DNA of 64,000 nt from Pseudomonas sp. B21-023 (GCF_024749165.1 NZ_CP087190.1:3755501-3819500); one strand, 5' to 3'; positions 51,606-62,025 are shown, counted from the first letter of the stretch. Numbers and translations are program-made. The notes: generated by a model not told the origin, from the letters alone.

Positions 51606-53351
51606 ATGATGCACAAGCATGGCGCACAGTTGCTGGACGCCACGTCGGCGCGCTTCGCCCTGTGGGCGCCGGATGCGCGCAGCGTGAGCGTGGCGATCGG
51701 CCAGCAGCCGCCCGTGGCACTGCTGCCCGACGACGATGGCTGGTACACCGGCGTCGCCCCTTGCCAGGCGGGCGAGCGCTATCAATTCGTGATCGACGAT
51801 GAACAGCGGGTTGCCGACCCGGCCTCGCGCTGCCAGCCCGAGGGCGTGCATGGGCCCAGCGAGCTGGTGGACATCAGCCGCTACCCGTGGCACCACGCGT
51901 GGCAAGGCCGTCCGTGGCACGAGGCGGTGATCCAGGAGCTGCACGTGGGCCTGTTTGATGGCTACCACGGCGTGGCCCAGGTGCTGCCACGCCTGGCCGG
52001 GCTGGGCATCAGCGCCATCGAGCTGATGCCGCTGGGGCAGTTCCCCGGTGAGCGCAACTGGGGCTATGACGGCGTGCTGCCGTTCGCCCCCCAGCACAGC
52101 TATGGCCGCCCCCAGGACCTGTGCGCGCTGGTCGACGCCGCCCATGGCCAGCGCTTGATGGTGCTGGTGGACGTGGTCTACAACCACTTCGGCCCGGACG
52201 GCAACTACCTGCACCGCTACGCCAGCCCGTTCTTCCGTGAAGACCGCCAGACACCGTGGGGCGCGGCCATCGACTTCCGCCGCGCCGAGGTGCGCGAGTT
52301 CTTCATCCAGAACGCCCTGATGTGGTTGTGCGACTACCGCTGCGACGGCCTGCGCCTGGACGCGGTGCACGCCATCGACCAGCCGGACTTTCTCGTCGAG
52401 CTGGCCCAGCGGGTACGCGCCACGGTCGAGCCTGGGCGGCAGGTCTGGCTGGTGCTGGAGAACGAGCACAATCAGGCCATGCTGCTCGAGCAAGGCTTCG
52501 ACGCGCAGTGGAACGACGACGGCCACAACGCCCTGCACGTACTGCTGACAGGCGAAACCGAAGGCTACTACGCCGACTACAAGGACCGGCCGATCGACCA
52601 GCTGGCACGCTGCCTGGCCGAGGGTTTCGTGTTCCAGGGCCAGCCCGACCGCCACGGCAGGCCCCGCGGCGAGCCCAGCGGCCATCTGCCGCCCAGCGCC
52701 TTCGTGCTGTTCCTGCAAAACCACGACCAGGTCGGCAACCGCGCCCTGGGCGAACGGCTGTCCCGGCTCTGTCCGCCGCAGGCCCTGAAGGCCGCCACCA
52801 CCCTGCTGCTGCTGGCACCGATGATCCCGCTGCTGTTCATGGGCGACGACGACGGCAGCCGCAAGCCGTTCCTGTTCTTCACCGACTTCCACGACGCGCT
52901 GGCCGACGCCGTGCGTGAAGGTCGCCGGGGTGAGTTCGCTCATTTCGAGGCCTTCGCCGACCCGCAGAAGCGCGAGCAGATACCCGACCCCAATGCCGAG
53001 GCCACCTTCGAGACCTCCCGGCCGCGGCAACAGGAGGTGCTGGCCGGCTGGCACGGCCTATACCAGCAACTTCTCGAACTGCGCAGGCGTCACGTCACCC
53101 CACATCTGCCCGGCACTCGCGCCGAGGGCTGCGAGGTACTCGGCGCCAAGGCGCTGACCGCCCGCTGGCGCCTGGGCGACGGCCAGCAGCTGCGCATCGA
53201 CCTGAACCTCGATACCCAACCCCAGCCGGTCACCTTGCCGGCACTGCCCCGCCGCCTGTTCGACAGCAGCGACAACGCCCACCCCGACTCGAGCCTCGCC
53301 GCGCACAGCTGCGTGGTGAGCCTGCTGCCCCCCGACCAGGAGACGCCATGA
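51606..53351 (+). CDS. treZ: Malto-oligosyltrehalose trehalohydrolase
   Basis: Releases trehalose from the end made by TreY. The 581-residue GH13 enzyme has an N-terminal beta domain (ARFALWAPDARSVSVAIG), a TIM barrel with VDVVYNHFGPDGNY, nucleophile Asp in CDGLRLDAVHAI, acid Glu in VLENEHN, and FLQNHDQVGNRALG. It starts 12 bases after glgA with GGAGAG before the ATG; a second in-frame ATG follows directly. Its stop overlaps the malQ start (ATGA). Cytoplasmic. Confidence 0.95.
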   Translation: MMHKHGAQLLDATSARFALWAPDARSVSVAIGQQPPVALLPDDDGWYTGVAPCQAGERYQFVIDDEQRVADPASRCQPEGVHGPSELVDISRYPWHHAWQGRPWHEAVIQELHVGLFDGYHGVAQVLPRLAGLGISAIELMPLGQFPGERNWGYDGVLPFAPQHSYGRPQDLCALVDAAHGQRLMVLVDVVYNHFGPDGNYLHRYASPFFREDRQTPWGAAIDFRRAEVREFFIQNALMWLCDYRCDGLRLDAVHAIDQPDFLVELAQRVRATVEPGRQVWLVLENEHNQAMLLEQGFDAQWNDDGHNALHVLLTGETEGYYADYKDRPIDQLARCLAEGFVFQGQPDRHGRPRGEPSGHLPPSAFVLFLQNHDQVGNRALGERLSRLCPPQALKAATTLLLLAPMIPLLFMGDDDGSRKPFLFFTDFHDALADAVREGRRGEFAHFEAFADPQKREQIPDPNAEATFETSRPRQQEVLAGWHGLYQQLLELRRRHVTPHLPGTRAEGCEVLGAKALTARWRLGDGQQLRIDLNLDTQPQPVTLPALPRRLFDSSDNAHPDSSLAAHSCVVSLLPPDQETP

Positions 53352-55417
53352 GCGCAGAGCCCCTTCACCGCCTGGCCGCCCGGGCAGGCCTGGCCCGCGA
53401 CTGGATAGACGCCAATAACCGCCCGCAGCAGGTCAGCGATGACGTGCTGCGCCTGGTGCTCGCCGGCCTTGGCCACCCGGCCGGCAACGCCGCCGACATC
53501 GACGCCAGCCTGCGCGCCGTGGAGCAGGCCGAAGACAGCGAGCACCTGCCACCGCTGCTGACCGTGGACATCGACCAGCCCCTCGACCTGCAGCGTTACT
53601 TCAGCGCCGCCAGCCAGGTGCGCTGCAGCCTGGAAGACGGCAGCCAGCGCAGCCTGACCCTGGACGCCCAGGCGCGGCTGCCGGCCGGGTTGCCCCTGGG
53701 CTATCACCGCCTGGATATCGATGGCCGGACCTGCACCGTGGCCGTGGCACCGGCGCGTTGCCATGCCCTGCAAGACTGCGTGGAGCAACCCCCGCCCCGT
53801 TGCTGGGGCCTGGCCGTGCAGCTGTACAGCCTGCGGCGCCCCGGCGATGGCGGCTTTGGCGACTGCCTGGCACTGGAACAACTGGCGCGCCACGCCGCCG
53901 AGCGCGGCGCCGATGCCCTGGCCATCAGCCCGATCCACACCCTGTCGGCCTTCGACCAGCACCACTACAGCCCCTATTCGCCCTCCAGCCGCCTGCTGCT
54001 CAATGTGCTCTATGCCAGCCCCGGCGTGGTCTTCGGCGAACGCGAAGTGCGCATGGCCATCGAGGCCTGTGGCCTGGAGGCGACCCTCGAAGCGCTGGAG
54101 CAGCATACGCTGGTGGACTGGCCCAGGGCCGCCGATGCCCGTCTGCGCCTGCTCGAAGCGCTCTACCGGCACTTCAGCCAGGGCGAGCACCCCTTGCGCG
54201 CGGACTTCGACAGTTTCCGCGCCAGTGCCGGCGAGCAACTGGAACACCACTGCCGCTTCGAAGTACTGCAGGCCGAAGCGGTGAGCAGCGGCCTGGGCGC
54301 GGACTGGCGCAACTGGCCCAAAGCCTGGCACAACCCCTACGACCCCGAGGTCGAGGCCTTCGCCAACGCCTACCCGGCCCGGGTCGAGTTCCATGCCTTC
54401 TGCCAGTGGCTGGCCGAGCGCAGCCTGCAACGGGCCCAGGACGCGGCGCGCGGCAACGGCATGGCCGTGGGCCTGATCGCCGACCTGGCAGTGGGCGCCG
54501 ACGGTGCCGGCAGCCAGGCCTGGAGCCGCCAGGACGAACTGCTGGCCGAACTCAACGTCGGCGCCCCGCCCGATATCCTCAACCGCGCCGGGCAAGACTG
54601 GGGCATCTGCGCGTTCTCTCCCGAAGGCCTGCGGCGCAACGGCTACCGCGCCTTCATCGAAATGCTGCGGGCCAACCTGGCCCATGCCGGCGGCCTGCGC
54701 ATCGATCATGTGATGGGCCTGCGCCGCCTGTGGCTGATCCCCCGTGGTGCCCGGCCCAGCGAAGGCGCCTACCTGAATTACCCGCTGGACGACCTGCTGC
54801 GCCTGCTGGCGCTGGAGTCGGCGCGACACCAGGCGATCATCCTTGGCGAGGACCTGGGCACCGTGCCCGAGGGCCTGCGCGAGCGCCTGGCCGACAAGGC
54901 CGTGCTGGGCATGCGCGTGCTGCCGTTCGAGCAGCAGCCGCCCGGGCGCTTCACGCCGATCCTCGACTGGCCGGACAACGCCCTGGCCACCACCGGCACC
55001 CATGACCTGGCCCCACTCGCCGGCTGGCTGGCCAGCCGTGACATCGACTGGAGCCATCGCCTGCAACTGATCGACGCCGCCACAGAGCTGCACTGGCGCC
55101 ACACCCGGGCCCTGGAGCGCGACGGCCTGCGCCGAACCCTGGAGCAGAACTACGGGCCACTGCGCGACGATTCGGCGCTGATCGACGCGGCGATCCGCTA
55201 CGTCGGCCATACCCGCGCACCGCTGGTGCTGGTGCCGCTGGAGGACCTGCTGGGCAGCGACGAGCAACCCAACCTGCCCGGCACCACCACCGGCCATCCC
55301 AACTGGCGCCGCCGCTTCAAGGCGCCAGTACGCGAACTGCTGGACGACGAGGACGCCGTCCGGCGCCTGGAACTGCTGGCCCAGGCCCGCGAACAAGCCT
55401 GGGAGCGTGACCGATGA
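53348..55417 (+). CDS. malQ: 4-alpha-glucanotransferase (amylomaltase)
   Basis: GH77 enzyme that disproportionates maltodextrins. The 689-residue protein has the long N-terminal extension (about residues 1-150) of the E. coli-like class. The catalytic region shows GLRIDHVMGLRRLW (nucleophile Asp), ILGEDLGTVPEGLR (acid Glu) and ATTGTHDLAPLAGW (Asp). The start overlaps the treZ stop and the stop overlaps the treY start, each by ATGA. It recycles short glucans produced by TreYZ and GlgX. Confidence 0.95.
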   Translation: MSAEPLHRLAARAGLARDWIDANNRPQQVSDDVLRLVLAGLGHPAGNAADIDASLRAVEQAEDSEHLPPLLTVDIDQPLDLQRYFSAASQVRCSLEDGSQRSLTLDAQARLPAGLPLGYHRLDIDGRTCTVAVAPARCHALQDCVEQPPPRCWGLAVQLYSLRRPGDGGFGDCLALEQLARHAAERGADALAISPIHTLSAFDQHHYSPYSPSSRLLLNVLYASPGVVFGEREVRMAIEACGLEATLEALEQHTLVDWPRAADARLRLLEALYRHFSQGEHPLRADFDSFRASAGEQLEHHCRFEVLQAEAVSSGLGADWRNWPKAWHNPYDPEVEAFANAYPARVEFHAFCQWLAERSLQRAQDAARGNGMAVGLIADLAVGADGAGSQAWSRQDELLAELNVGAPPDILNRAGQDWGICAFSPEGLRRNGYRAFIEMLRANLAHAGGLRIDHVMGLRRLWLIPRGARPSEGAYLNYPLDDLLRLLALESARHQAIILGEDLGTVPEGLRERLADKAVLGMRVLPFEQQPPGRFTPILDWPDNALATTGTHDLAPLAGWLASRDIDWSHRLQLIDAATELHWRHTRALERDGLRRTLEQNYGPLRDDSALIDAAIRYVGHTRAPLVLVPLEDLLGSDEQPNLPGTTTGHPNWRRRFKAPVRELLDDEDAVRRLELLAQAREQAWERDR

Positions 55418-58188
55418 AACCCTTGACCGCCACTCTGCGCCTGCAACTGCACAGCGACTTCACCCTCGACCACGCGGTACCGCTGGTGCCTTATTTCGCC
55501 CGGCTGGGTATCAGCCACCTTTACGCCTCGCCCATCCTCACCGCCCGCGCAGGCTCGCGCCACGGCTATGACGTGGTCGACCCGACCCGGGTCAATCCCG
55601 AACTCGGCGGCGAGGCGGCGCTCGAACGCCTGGTGGCCGCCTTGCGCCAGCATGGCATGGGGCTGATCGTCGACACTGTGTCCAACCACATGGCCGTGGG
55701 CGGCGCCGACAACCCGTGGTGGCAGAGCCTGCTGGCCTGGGGCCGGCGCAGCCCCTACGCGGAATTCTTCGATATCCAGTGGCATTCCAGCGACCCGTTG
55801 CTGGCCGGGCAACTGTTGCTGCCGTTTCTCGGCAGCGACTATGGCGCCTCCCTGCACAACGGCGAGATCCCGCTGACCTTCGATGCGCAGCACGGGCGCT
55901 TCGAAGTCGCCCACCATGAGCACCGTTTCCCGATCTGCCCACTGGACTACCCACGCATCCTCGGCCAGGCCGAGGACCCGCGCCTGCAAACACTGGCCGC
56001 GCACTTCAGCGCCCTCGGCGAGGCGGCCGACCCTCTGGCCGAGGCCCAGCCGCTACACCGCGAACTGGCGCGCCTGGCCGCCGCCGGCGCGGATCCGCAA
56101 CCCGCCCTCTCTGCCTTCGACAGCCGCGGCGAAGTAGGCTTCAAGCGCCTGCACCTGCTGCTCGAGCGCCAGACCTACCGCCTGGCCAGCTGGCGCACCG
56201 CCGCCGACGACATCAACTGGCGGCGCTTCTTCGACATCAACGAACTCGGCGGCCTGCGCGTGGAGCGTGCCGTGGTGTTCGAGGCCACCCACGCCAAGCT
56301 GTTCGAGCTGATCCAGCGCGGCCTGGTCGATGGCCTGCGCATCGACCACATCGACGGCCTCGCCGATCCGCGCCGCTACTGCCGCAACCTGCGCCGCCGG
56401 GTCGATTCGCTGCTGGCGCGACGCCCCGTCGATGCCGCGCTGGCGCACTTCCCGATCTACGTGGAAAAGATCCTCGGCGCGGGCGAACACCTGCACCGCG
56501 ACTGGCTCACCGACGGCACCACCGGCTACGAGTTCATGAACCAGGTGTCGCTGCTGCAGCACGACCCTGCGGGCCAGCCCGCCTTGGACGAACTATGGCG
56601 CAGCACCAGCGAGCGTCCCGATTTCCCCGAGGAGGTGCGCATTGCCCGGCACCTGGTGCTCAACGCCAGCCTGGCCGGCGACTGCGAGTCGGTGGCCCAG
56701 GCCCTGCTGCAGGTGGCCCGCGACGACCTGATGACCCGCGACCTCACCCTCGGCGCCATTCGCCGGGCGCTGCAGGCGCTGGTCGAGCACTACCCGGTGT
56801 ACCGCACTTACATCAACGCCTGCGGCCGGCCCGCCGAGGACGAGGCGTTCTTCCAACAGGCGCTGGCCGGGGCGCGCCAGTCGCTGGGGGAGGCCGACTG
56901 GCCGCTGCTCGATCAGCTCGAACGCTGGCTCGGTGGCCAACCCTGGCGGCACCTGCCGCCGGGCCGGCCGCGCAAGCACCTGCGCCACGCCTGCGTGCGC
57001 TTCCAGCAACTGACCGCTCCCAGCGCCGCCAAGGCCGTGGAGGACACCGCCTTCTATCGATCCGCCCGGCTGCTGTCGCGCAACGACGTGGGCTTCGACG
57101 CCGAGCGTTTCGGCGCCGATACGGCCTGGTTCCACAACGAAGCCCAGCGCCGCCTGCGCGACTTTCCCGACAACCTGCTGGCCACCGCCACCCACGACCA
57201 CAAACGCGGCGAGGACTGCCGCGCGCGGCTGGCCGTGCTCAGCGAACGCGCGCCTTGGCTGGCCAGCCGCGTCGAGCACTGGCGCGAGCTGGCAGCGCCG
57301 TTGCGTGAGGAACTGGACGATGGGCAGGCGCCAAGCCCCGGCGACGAGCTGCTGCTGTTGCAGACGCTGCTCGGCAGCTGGCCGCTGGACCTCGACCTGC
57401 ATGCCCCGCAAGCCCTGAAATGCTACGCCGAACGCCTTGGCCAATGGCAATGCAAGGCCCTGCGCGAAGCCAAGCTGCGCAGTAGCTGGGCGGCCCCCAA
57501 CGAACGCTACGAGCGTGCTTGCGCGGCCTACGTCGACGGCCTGCTGCTGGACGAGGAAAACCAGCAGCTGCGCCAGTCCCTGCATGAAGCCGCGCAGCGC
57601 TTGGCCTGCCCCGGCGCCTTGAACGGCCTGGTGCAGTGCCTGCTGCGCATGACCACCCCCGGCGTGCCGGACCTGTACCAGGGCAACGAGTACTGGGACC
57701 TCTCGCTGGTCGACCCGGACAACCGTCGCCCGGTGGATTACCCGGCAAGGCGCGCCAGCCTCGAAGATGGCACGCCCCTGGCCGAGCTGCTCGCTCACTG
57801 GCGCGATGGCCGCATCAAGCAGGCCCTGGTGGCCCGTGTGCTGGACGCCCGCCAGGCCCATCCAGAGCTGTTCCAGCGCGGCGCCTATCTGCCACTGACC
57901 GTGCAGGGCCGCCACGCCGACCAGGTGCTGGCCTTTGCCCGCCTGGGCCAGGGCGAACGCGCCATCATTGTCGTGCCACGGTTGGCCAGCGCCCTGCTGG
58001 GCCCGGCCGCCACCCCGTTGATCCCGGCACAGAACTGGGACGATACCCGGCTTGTACTGCCGTTTGCCTTGTCGCCTGCCAACTGTTCGGGACTTTTCGG
58101 CGGCGGTGCTGTCACCCCTTCAAGGGAGCTGATGTTGAGCACCGTGCTGGCCGAGTTTCCGGTCAATGTGTTGATTGATCATGCCTAA
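55414..58188 (+). CDS. treY: Malto-oligosyltrehalose synthase
   Basis: GH13 isomerase that turns the reducing end of a linear maltodextrin into a trehalosyl end, the step before TreZ. It is 924 residues, the expected length for the family. HLYASPILTARAGSRHGYDVVDP is the diagnostic N-terminal block; the catalytic set is in VDGLRIDHIDGLADPR, YVEKILGAGE and TATHDHKRGED. It overlaps malQ by four bases. Cytoplasmic. Confidence 0.95.
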   Translation: MKPLTATLRLQLHSDFTLDHAVPLVPYFARLGISHLYASPILTARAGSRHGYDVVDPTRVNPELGGEAALERLVAALRQHGMGLIVDTVSNHMAVGGADNPWWQSLLAWGRRSPYAEFFDIQWHSSDPLLAGQLLLPFLGSDYGASLHNGEIPLTFDAQHGRFEVAHHEHRFPICPLDYPRILGQAEDPRLQTLAAHFSALGEAADPLAEAQPLHRELARLAAAGADPQPALSAFDSRGEVGFKRLHLLLERQTYRLASWRTAADDINWRRFFDINELGGLRVERAVVFEATHAKLFELIQRGLVDGLRIDHIDGLADPRRYCRNLRRRVDSLLARRPVDAALAHFPIYVEKILGAGEHLHRDWLTDGTTGYEFMNQVSLLQHDPAGQPALDELWRSTSERPDFPEEVRIARHLVLNASLAGDCESVAQALLQVARDDLMTRDLTLGAIRRALQALVEHYPVYRTYINACGRPAEDEAFFQQALAGARQSLGEADWPLLDQLERWLGGQPWRHLPPGRPRKHLRHACVRFQQLTAPSAAKAVEDTAFYRSARLLSRNDVGFDAERFGADTAWFHNEAQRRLRDFPDNLLATATHDHKRGEDCRARLAVLSERAPWLASRVEHWRELAAPLREELDDGQAPSPGDELLLLQTLLGSWPLDLDLHAPQALKCYAERLGQWQCKALREAKLRSSWAAPNERYERACAAYVDGLLLDEENQQLRQSLHEAAQRLACPGALNGLVQCLLRMTTPGVPDLYQGNEYWDLSLVDPDNRRPVDYPARRASLEDGTPLAELLAHWRDGRIKQALVARVLDARQAHPELFQRGAYLPLTVQGRHADQVLAFARLGQGERAIIVVPRLASALLGPAATPLIPAQNWDDTRLVLPFALSPANCSGLFGGGAVTPSRELMLSTVLAEFPVNVLIDHA

Positions 58189-58208
58189 CTGTATTCAGGA
58201 GCGTCGTG

Positions 58209-58448
58209 ATGAGTGTCGATGAAAAGCGTATTCGCGAGTTCGCGTATCAGATCTGGGAGTCGGAGGGTAAGCCTGAGGGGCGCGAGGCGGAACATTGGGA
58301 CAAGGCGCGCAAGCTGGCCGAGGCCGAAGCGCTGGCCCCCAAGGCGCCACCACGCAAGAAGACAGCGGCCAAGCCGAAGGCCGCTCCCCCCGTGGAAAAA
58401 CCGCTCCCGGTGAAAAAAACCAGAGCAGTGAAGAAGCCGGCAGTCTGA
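58209..58448 (+). CDS. DUF2934 protein
   Basis: A 79-residue protein with the DUF2934 core IREFAYQIWESEGKPEGREAEHWD-type segment (written here in parts: AYQIWESEGKPEG, AEHWDKARKLAE) and a Lys/Ala/Pro-rich tail that could bind nucleic acid or act as a linker. Family function is unknown, but it is regularly linked with trehalose/glycogen genes in pseudomonads. AGGAG precedes the ATG at 58209. Last gene of the unit before a REP pair. Confidence 0.9.
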   Translation: MSVDEKRIREFAYQIWESEGKPEGREAEHWDKARKLAEAEALAPKAPPRKKTAAKPKAAPPVEKPLPVKKTRAVKKPAV

Positions 58449-58467
58449 ATTCGTCGTAGTACCTGTA

Positions 58468-58563
58468 CCGGCCTCATCGCTGGCAAGCCAGCTCCCACAG
58501 GGTCCGTGCAGACTTCTCAGGTACCGCTGTACCTGTGGGAGCTGGCTTGCCAGCGATGGGCCG
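58468..58563. repeat. Inverted pair of REP units
   Basis: Two REP units of the GCTGGCAAGCCAGCTCCCACAG subtype in opposite orientation, with GTACC-containing arms between them, forming a long stem between the DUF2934 gene and glgX. Confidence 0.8.
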
Positions 58564-58604
58564 CACAGCGGCCCCGCTTCCGACCACGGACCATGAGGAC
58601 CGCC

Positions 58605-60758
58605 ATGAGCCCCCGCACCCCGAAGAAAACCCGCTCCGTCGCCCCATCGCGCATTCGCGAAGGCCTGCCCTTCCCCCTCGGCGCCACCTGGGACGGCCTT
58701 GGGGTCAACTTCGCCCTGTTCTCGGCCAACGCCACCAAGGTCGAGCTGTGCCTGTTCGACGCCACGGGCGAAACCGAAATCGAGCGCATCGAGCTACCCG
58801 AGTACACCGACGAGATCTACCACGGCTACCTGCCCGACGCCCACCCGGGCCTGGTCTACGGCTACCGGGTGCACGGACCCTACGAACCGGAGAACGGCCA
58901 CCGCTTCAACCCCAACAAGCTGCTGATCGACCCCTATGCCAAGCAATTGGTGGGCACGCTGAAATGGTCCGAGGCGCTGTTCGGCTACACCATCGGCCAC
59001 CCCGACGGCGACCTGTCGTTCGACGAGCGTGACAGCGCGGCGTTCGTGCCCAAGTGCAAGGTCATCGACCCGGCCTTCACCTGGGGCCGCGACCAGCGCG
59101 TGTCGATCCCGTGGGAGCGCACCATCATCTACGAAGCCCACACCCGCGGCATCAGCATGCGCCACCCGGCGGTGCCCGAGCACCTGCGCGGCACCTTCGC
59201 GGGCCTGGCCAACGACGAGCTGCTGGCTCACATCAAGGAGCTGGGCGTGTCGAGCATCGAGTTGCTGCCGATCCACGCCTTCGTCAACGACCAGCACCTG
59301 CTGGACAAGGGCCTGAACAATTACTGGGGCTACAACAGCATCGCCTTCTTCGCCCCCCACCCGCGCTACCTGGCCAGCGGCAAGATCGCCGAGTTCAAGG
59401 AGATGGTCGCCCACCTGCACGACGCAGGCCTGGAGGTGATCCTCGACGTGGTCTACAACCACACCGCCGAAGGCAACGAACGCGGCCCGACCCTGTCGAT
59501 GCGCGGTATCGACAACGCCTCGTACTACCGCCTGATGCCCGACGACCGGCGCTTCTACATCAACGATTCCGGCACTGGCAATACCCTCGACATGAGCCAT
59601 CCACGGGTACTGCAACTGGTCACCGACTCGCTGCGCTACTGGGCCGGCGAGATGCATGTGGATGGCTTTCGCTTCGACCTGGCGACCATCCTCGGCCGCT
59701 ATCACGACGGCTACAGCGAGCGCCACGGCTTCCTCGTCGCCTGTCGCCAGGACCCGATGCTCAGCCAGACCAAGCTGATCGCCGAACCCTGGGACTGCGG
59801 CCCGGGCGGCTACCAGGTGGGCAACTTCGCCCCGGGCTGGGCGGAGTGGAACGACCGCTTCCGCGACACCGTGCGCAGCTTCTGGAAAGGCGATGAAGGC
59901 ATGCTCGCCGACTTCGCCGCGCGCATCACCGCCTCGGGCGACCTGTTCAACAACCGCGGCCGGCGCCCCTACGCCTCGGTCAACTTCGTCACCGCCCACG
60001 ACGGTTTCACATTGCGCGACCTGGTGTCGTACAACGACAAGCACAACGAGGACAACGACGAGAACAACCAGGACGGCACCGACAACAACCTGTCGTGGAA
60101 CTGCGGCGTCGAAGGCCCCACCGACGACCCGGCGATCAACGCCCTGCGCATGCGCCAGATGCGCAACTACTTCGCCACCCTGCTGCTGGCCCAGGGCACG
60201 CCGATGATCGTCGCCGGCGACGAGTTCAGCCGCACCCAGCACGGCAACAACAACGCCTACTGCCAGGACAGTGAGATCGGCTGGGTGAACTGGGACCTGG
60301 ACGAGGACGGCCAGGCGCTGATGGCCTTCGTCAAGCGCCTGACCCGACTGCGTCTGGCCTATCCGATCCTGCGCCGCTCGCGCTTCCTGGTCGGCGACTA
60401 CAACGAGGCGATCGGGGTCAAGGACGTCACCTGGCTGGCCCCGGACGCCAGCGAGATGACCGTCGAGCAGTGGGAAGATCCGCACGGGCGTTGCCTGGGC
60501 ATGCTGATGGATGGCCGCGCCCAGGTCAGCGGCATCGCCCGGCCCGGCGCCGAGGCGACCATGCTGCTGATCGTCAACGCCTACCACGACGTGGTGCCGT
60601 TCACCCTGCCGGCGGTGCCGGAGGGCGACTACTGGAGCTGCCTGGTCGACACCGACCGGCCCGAGCTGCGCAAGGCGCAGCATCTGGCGTTCGATACGGT
60701 GTTCGAAGTCAAGGGGCGGTCGTTGCTGCTGATGGTGTTGCAGCGGGAGGAGGACTGA
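58605..60758 (+). CDS. glgX: Glycogen debranching enzyme
   Basis: GH13 isoamylase-type enzyme that hydrolyses alpha-1,6 branches of glycogen, giving linear chains for TreY. The 717-residue protein has an N-terminal CBM48 domain (PLGATWDGLGVNFALFSANATKVELCLFD written in parts) and a TIM barrel with VVYNHTAEGNE, VDGFRFDLAT (nucleophile), IAEPWDCGPGGYQVG (acid) and FVTAHDGFTLRDL. GAGGA lies before the ATG at 58605. The REP pair separates it from the upstream unit, so it may have its own promoter. Confidence 0.95.
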   Translation: MSPRTPKKTRSVAPSRIREGLPFPLGATWDGLGVNFALFSANATKVELCLFDATGETEIERIELPEYTDEIYHGYLPDAHPGLVYGYRVHGPYEPENGHRFNPNKLLIDPYAKQLVGTLKWSEALFGYTIGHPDGDLSFDERDSAAFVPKCKVIDPAFTWGRDQRVSIPWERTIIYEAHTRGISMRHPAVPEHLRGTFAGLANDELLAHIKELGVSSIELLPIHAFVNDQHLLDKGLNNYWGYNSIAFFAPHPRYLASGKIAEFKEMVAHLHDAGLEVILDVVYNHTAEGNERGPTLSMRGIDNASYYRLMPDDRRFYINDSGTGNTLDMSHPRVLQLVTDSLRYWAGEMHVDGFRFDLATILGRYHDGYSERHGFLVACRQDPMLSQTKLIAEPWDCGPGGYQVGNFAPGWAEWNDRFRDTVRSFWKGDEGMLADFAARITASGDLFNNRGRRPYASVNFVTAHDGFTLRDLVSYNDKHNEDNDENNQDGTDNNLSWNCGVEGPTDDPAINALRMRQMRNYFATLLLAQGTPMIVAGDEFSRTQHGNNNAYCQDSEIGWVNWDLDEDGQALMAFVKRLTRLRLAYPILRRSRFLVGDYNEAIGVKDVTWLAPDASEMTVEQWEDPHGRCLGMLMDGRAQVSGIARPGAEATMLLIVNAYHDVVPFTLPAVPEGDYWSCLVDTDRPELRKAQHLAFDTVFEVKGRSLLLMVLQREED

Positions 60759-60810
60759 ACCTGCAATGGGCCTTTCGGTCCTACACTGTAGCCTTGATCG
60801 CCAACGCTGC

Positions 60811-60904
60811 CCCCTGTAGGAGCGGCTTTAGCCGCGATCCAGACGCCGCGATGCAGGGCACCCGCTTCGCGGGTGATCGCGGATGAATCCGCTCCTACAG
60901 GGGA
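60811..60904. repeat. Long inverted repeat of REP-like arms
   Basis: Arms CCCCTGTAGGAGCGG...TTTAGCCGCGAT and its near complement (60876-60904) enclose a smaller CGCTTCGCG hairpin. It ends about 10 bases before the ribosome binding site of the next gene. Confidence 0.75.
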
Positions 60905-60923
60905 CGTGTCAACAGGAGCCGCC

Positions 60924-61706
60924 GTGAGCAGTCCAGGTTTCGCCAGCGTCAGCCAGGCCCCGGCCGTGCACCGGGTCAAGGTGCTGACGGTCAACACCCA
61001 CAAGGGCTTCACCGCCTTCAACCGACGCTTCATCCTGCCGGAGCTGCGCGAGGCGGTGCGCAGCACCGGGGCCGATGTCGTGTTCCTCCAGGAGGTGCTC
61101 GGCAGCCACGACCGCCACGCCGCACGCTACCCCGGCTGGCCCCAGACCTCACAGTACGAGTTCCTCGCCGACAGCATGTGGAGCGACTTCGCCTACGGCC
61201 GCAACGCGGTCTACCCCGACGGCCACCACGGCAACGCGCTGCTGTCCAAATACCCGATCATCGAGCACCGCAACCTCGACGTGTCGATCACCGGCCCCGA
61301 GCGCCGCGGCCTGTTGCACTGCGTACTGGACGTCCCCGGCCAGCAGCAGGTGCATGCCATCTGCGTGCACCTGTCATTGCTCGAGCGGCACCGGCAGAAG
61401 CAGCTGCACCTGCTGCGCCAGTTGCTCGACGCCCTGCCCGCCGACGCCCCGGTGATCATCGCCGGCGACTTCAACGACTGGCGGCTGCGCGGCAACCGCA
61501 CCCTGCGCCTGCACCGCGACCTGCACGAGGCCTTCGAGCGCCATCATGGCTTGCTCGCCCGCACCTACCCCGCCCGCCTGCCCCTGTTGCGCCTGGACCG
61601 CGTGTACCTGCGCAATGCCGACAGCCACGCGCCGAGAATCCTCGGCAACAAACCCTGGACCCACCTGTCCGATCACTTGCCACTGGCGGTGGAGGTACGC
61701 TTGTAG
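60924..61706 (+). CDS. Endonuclease/exonuclease/phosphatase-family protein
   Basis: A 260-residue Mg-dependent phosphoesterase. Motifs are in order: TVNTHKG, FLQEV with the metal Glu, YGRNAVYP, IAGDFNDW with the catalytic Asp-Asn, and HLSDHLPL with the terminal Asp-His. The start is GTG at 60924, five bases after AGGAG; an ATG at 60873 lies inside the inverted repeat and is rejected. No signal peptide. Substrate may be a nucleic acid or a phosphate ester. Commonly adjacent to glgX in pseudomonads. Confidence 0.9.
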   Translation: MSSPGFASVSQAPAVHRVKVLTVNTHKGFTAFNRRFILPELREAVRSTGADVVFLQEVLGSHDRHAARYPGWPQTSQYEFLADSMWSDFAYGRNAVYPDGHHGNALLSKYPIIEHRNLDVSITGPERRGLLHCVLDVPGQQQVHAICVHLSLLERHRQKQLHLLRQLLDALPADAPVIIAGDFNDWRLRGNRTLRLHRDLHEAFERHHGLLARTYPARLPLLRLDRVYLRNADSHAPRILGNKPWTHLSDHLPLAVEVRL

Positions 61707-62025
61707 CAACGATTCGGCATAGCGGCGTGGCGGCAAATCACCATTGTCGATATGCGGGAATAAATTTCCAATTGATTCAATAATTTGTGCAGCCAAACAG
61801 GCATTTCGCGATCATTTCACGCTTTCTTGACGCAAGCGCCGTCCTCTCCTTAGCTGAACAGTAATCACCAGATGGAAAATCTCGTGCCGGGCCTCTAGCT
61901 CGCGCCCTCGTGCGCGTTCCAAGAAGCTGGCGCGCTGGTTTGGGTCGCCCCTGTTCTTGTCGTACAGCTCGTGACATCAGGCCAGGTATCGGGCTGTTCA
62001 CTTCACACACAACAGGAGATCCGCC
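61707..62025. other. Intergenic stretch of about 319 bases
   Basis: A/T-richer than its surroundings, with no supported gene. TTGACG near 61827 could be a -35 box for the downstream barrel gene, but no good -10 is found at the right distance. Confidence 0.45.

Noticed and set aside
53090..55396. 768-codon minus-strand open frame
   Set aside because: Antisense to malQ; no start signal and no domain.
61827..61850. Sigma-70 promoter for the barrel gene
   Set aside because: TTGACG is present but the -10 at the right distance is poor, so no promoter was called.
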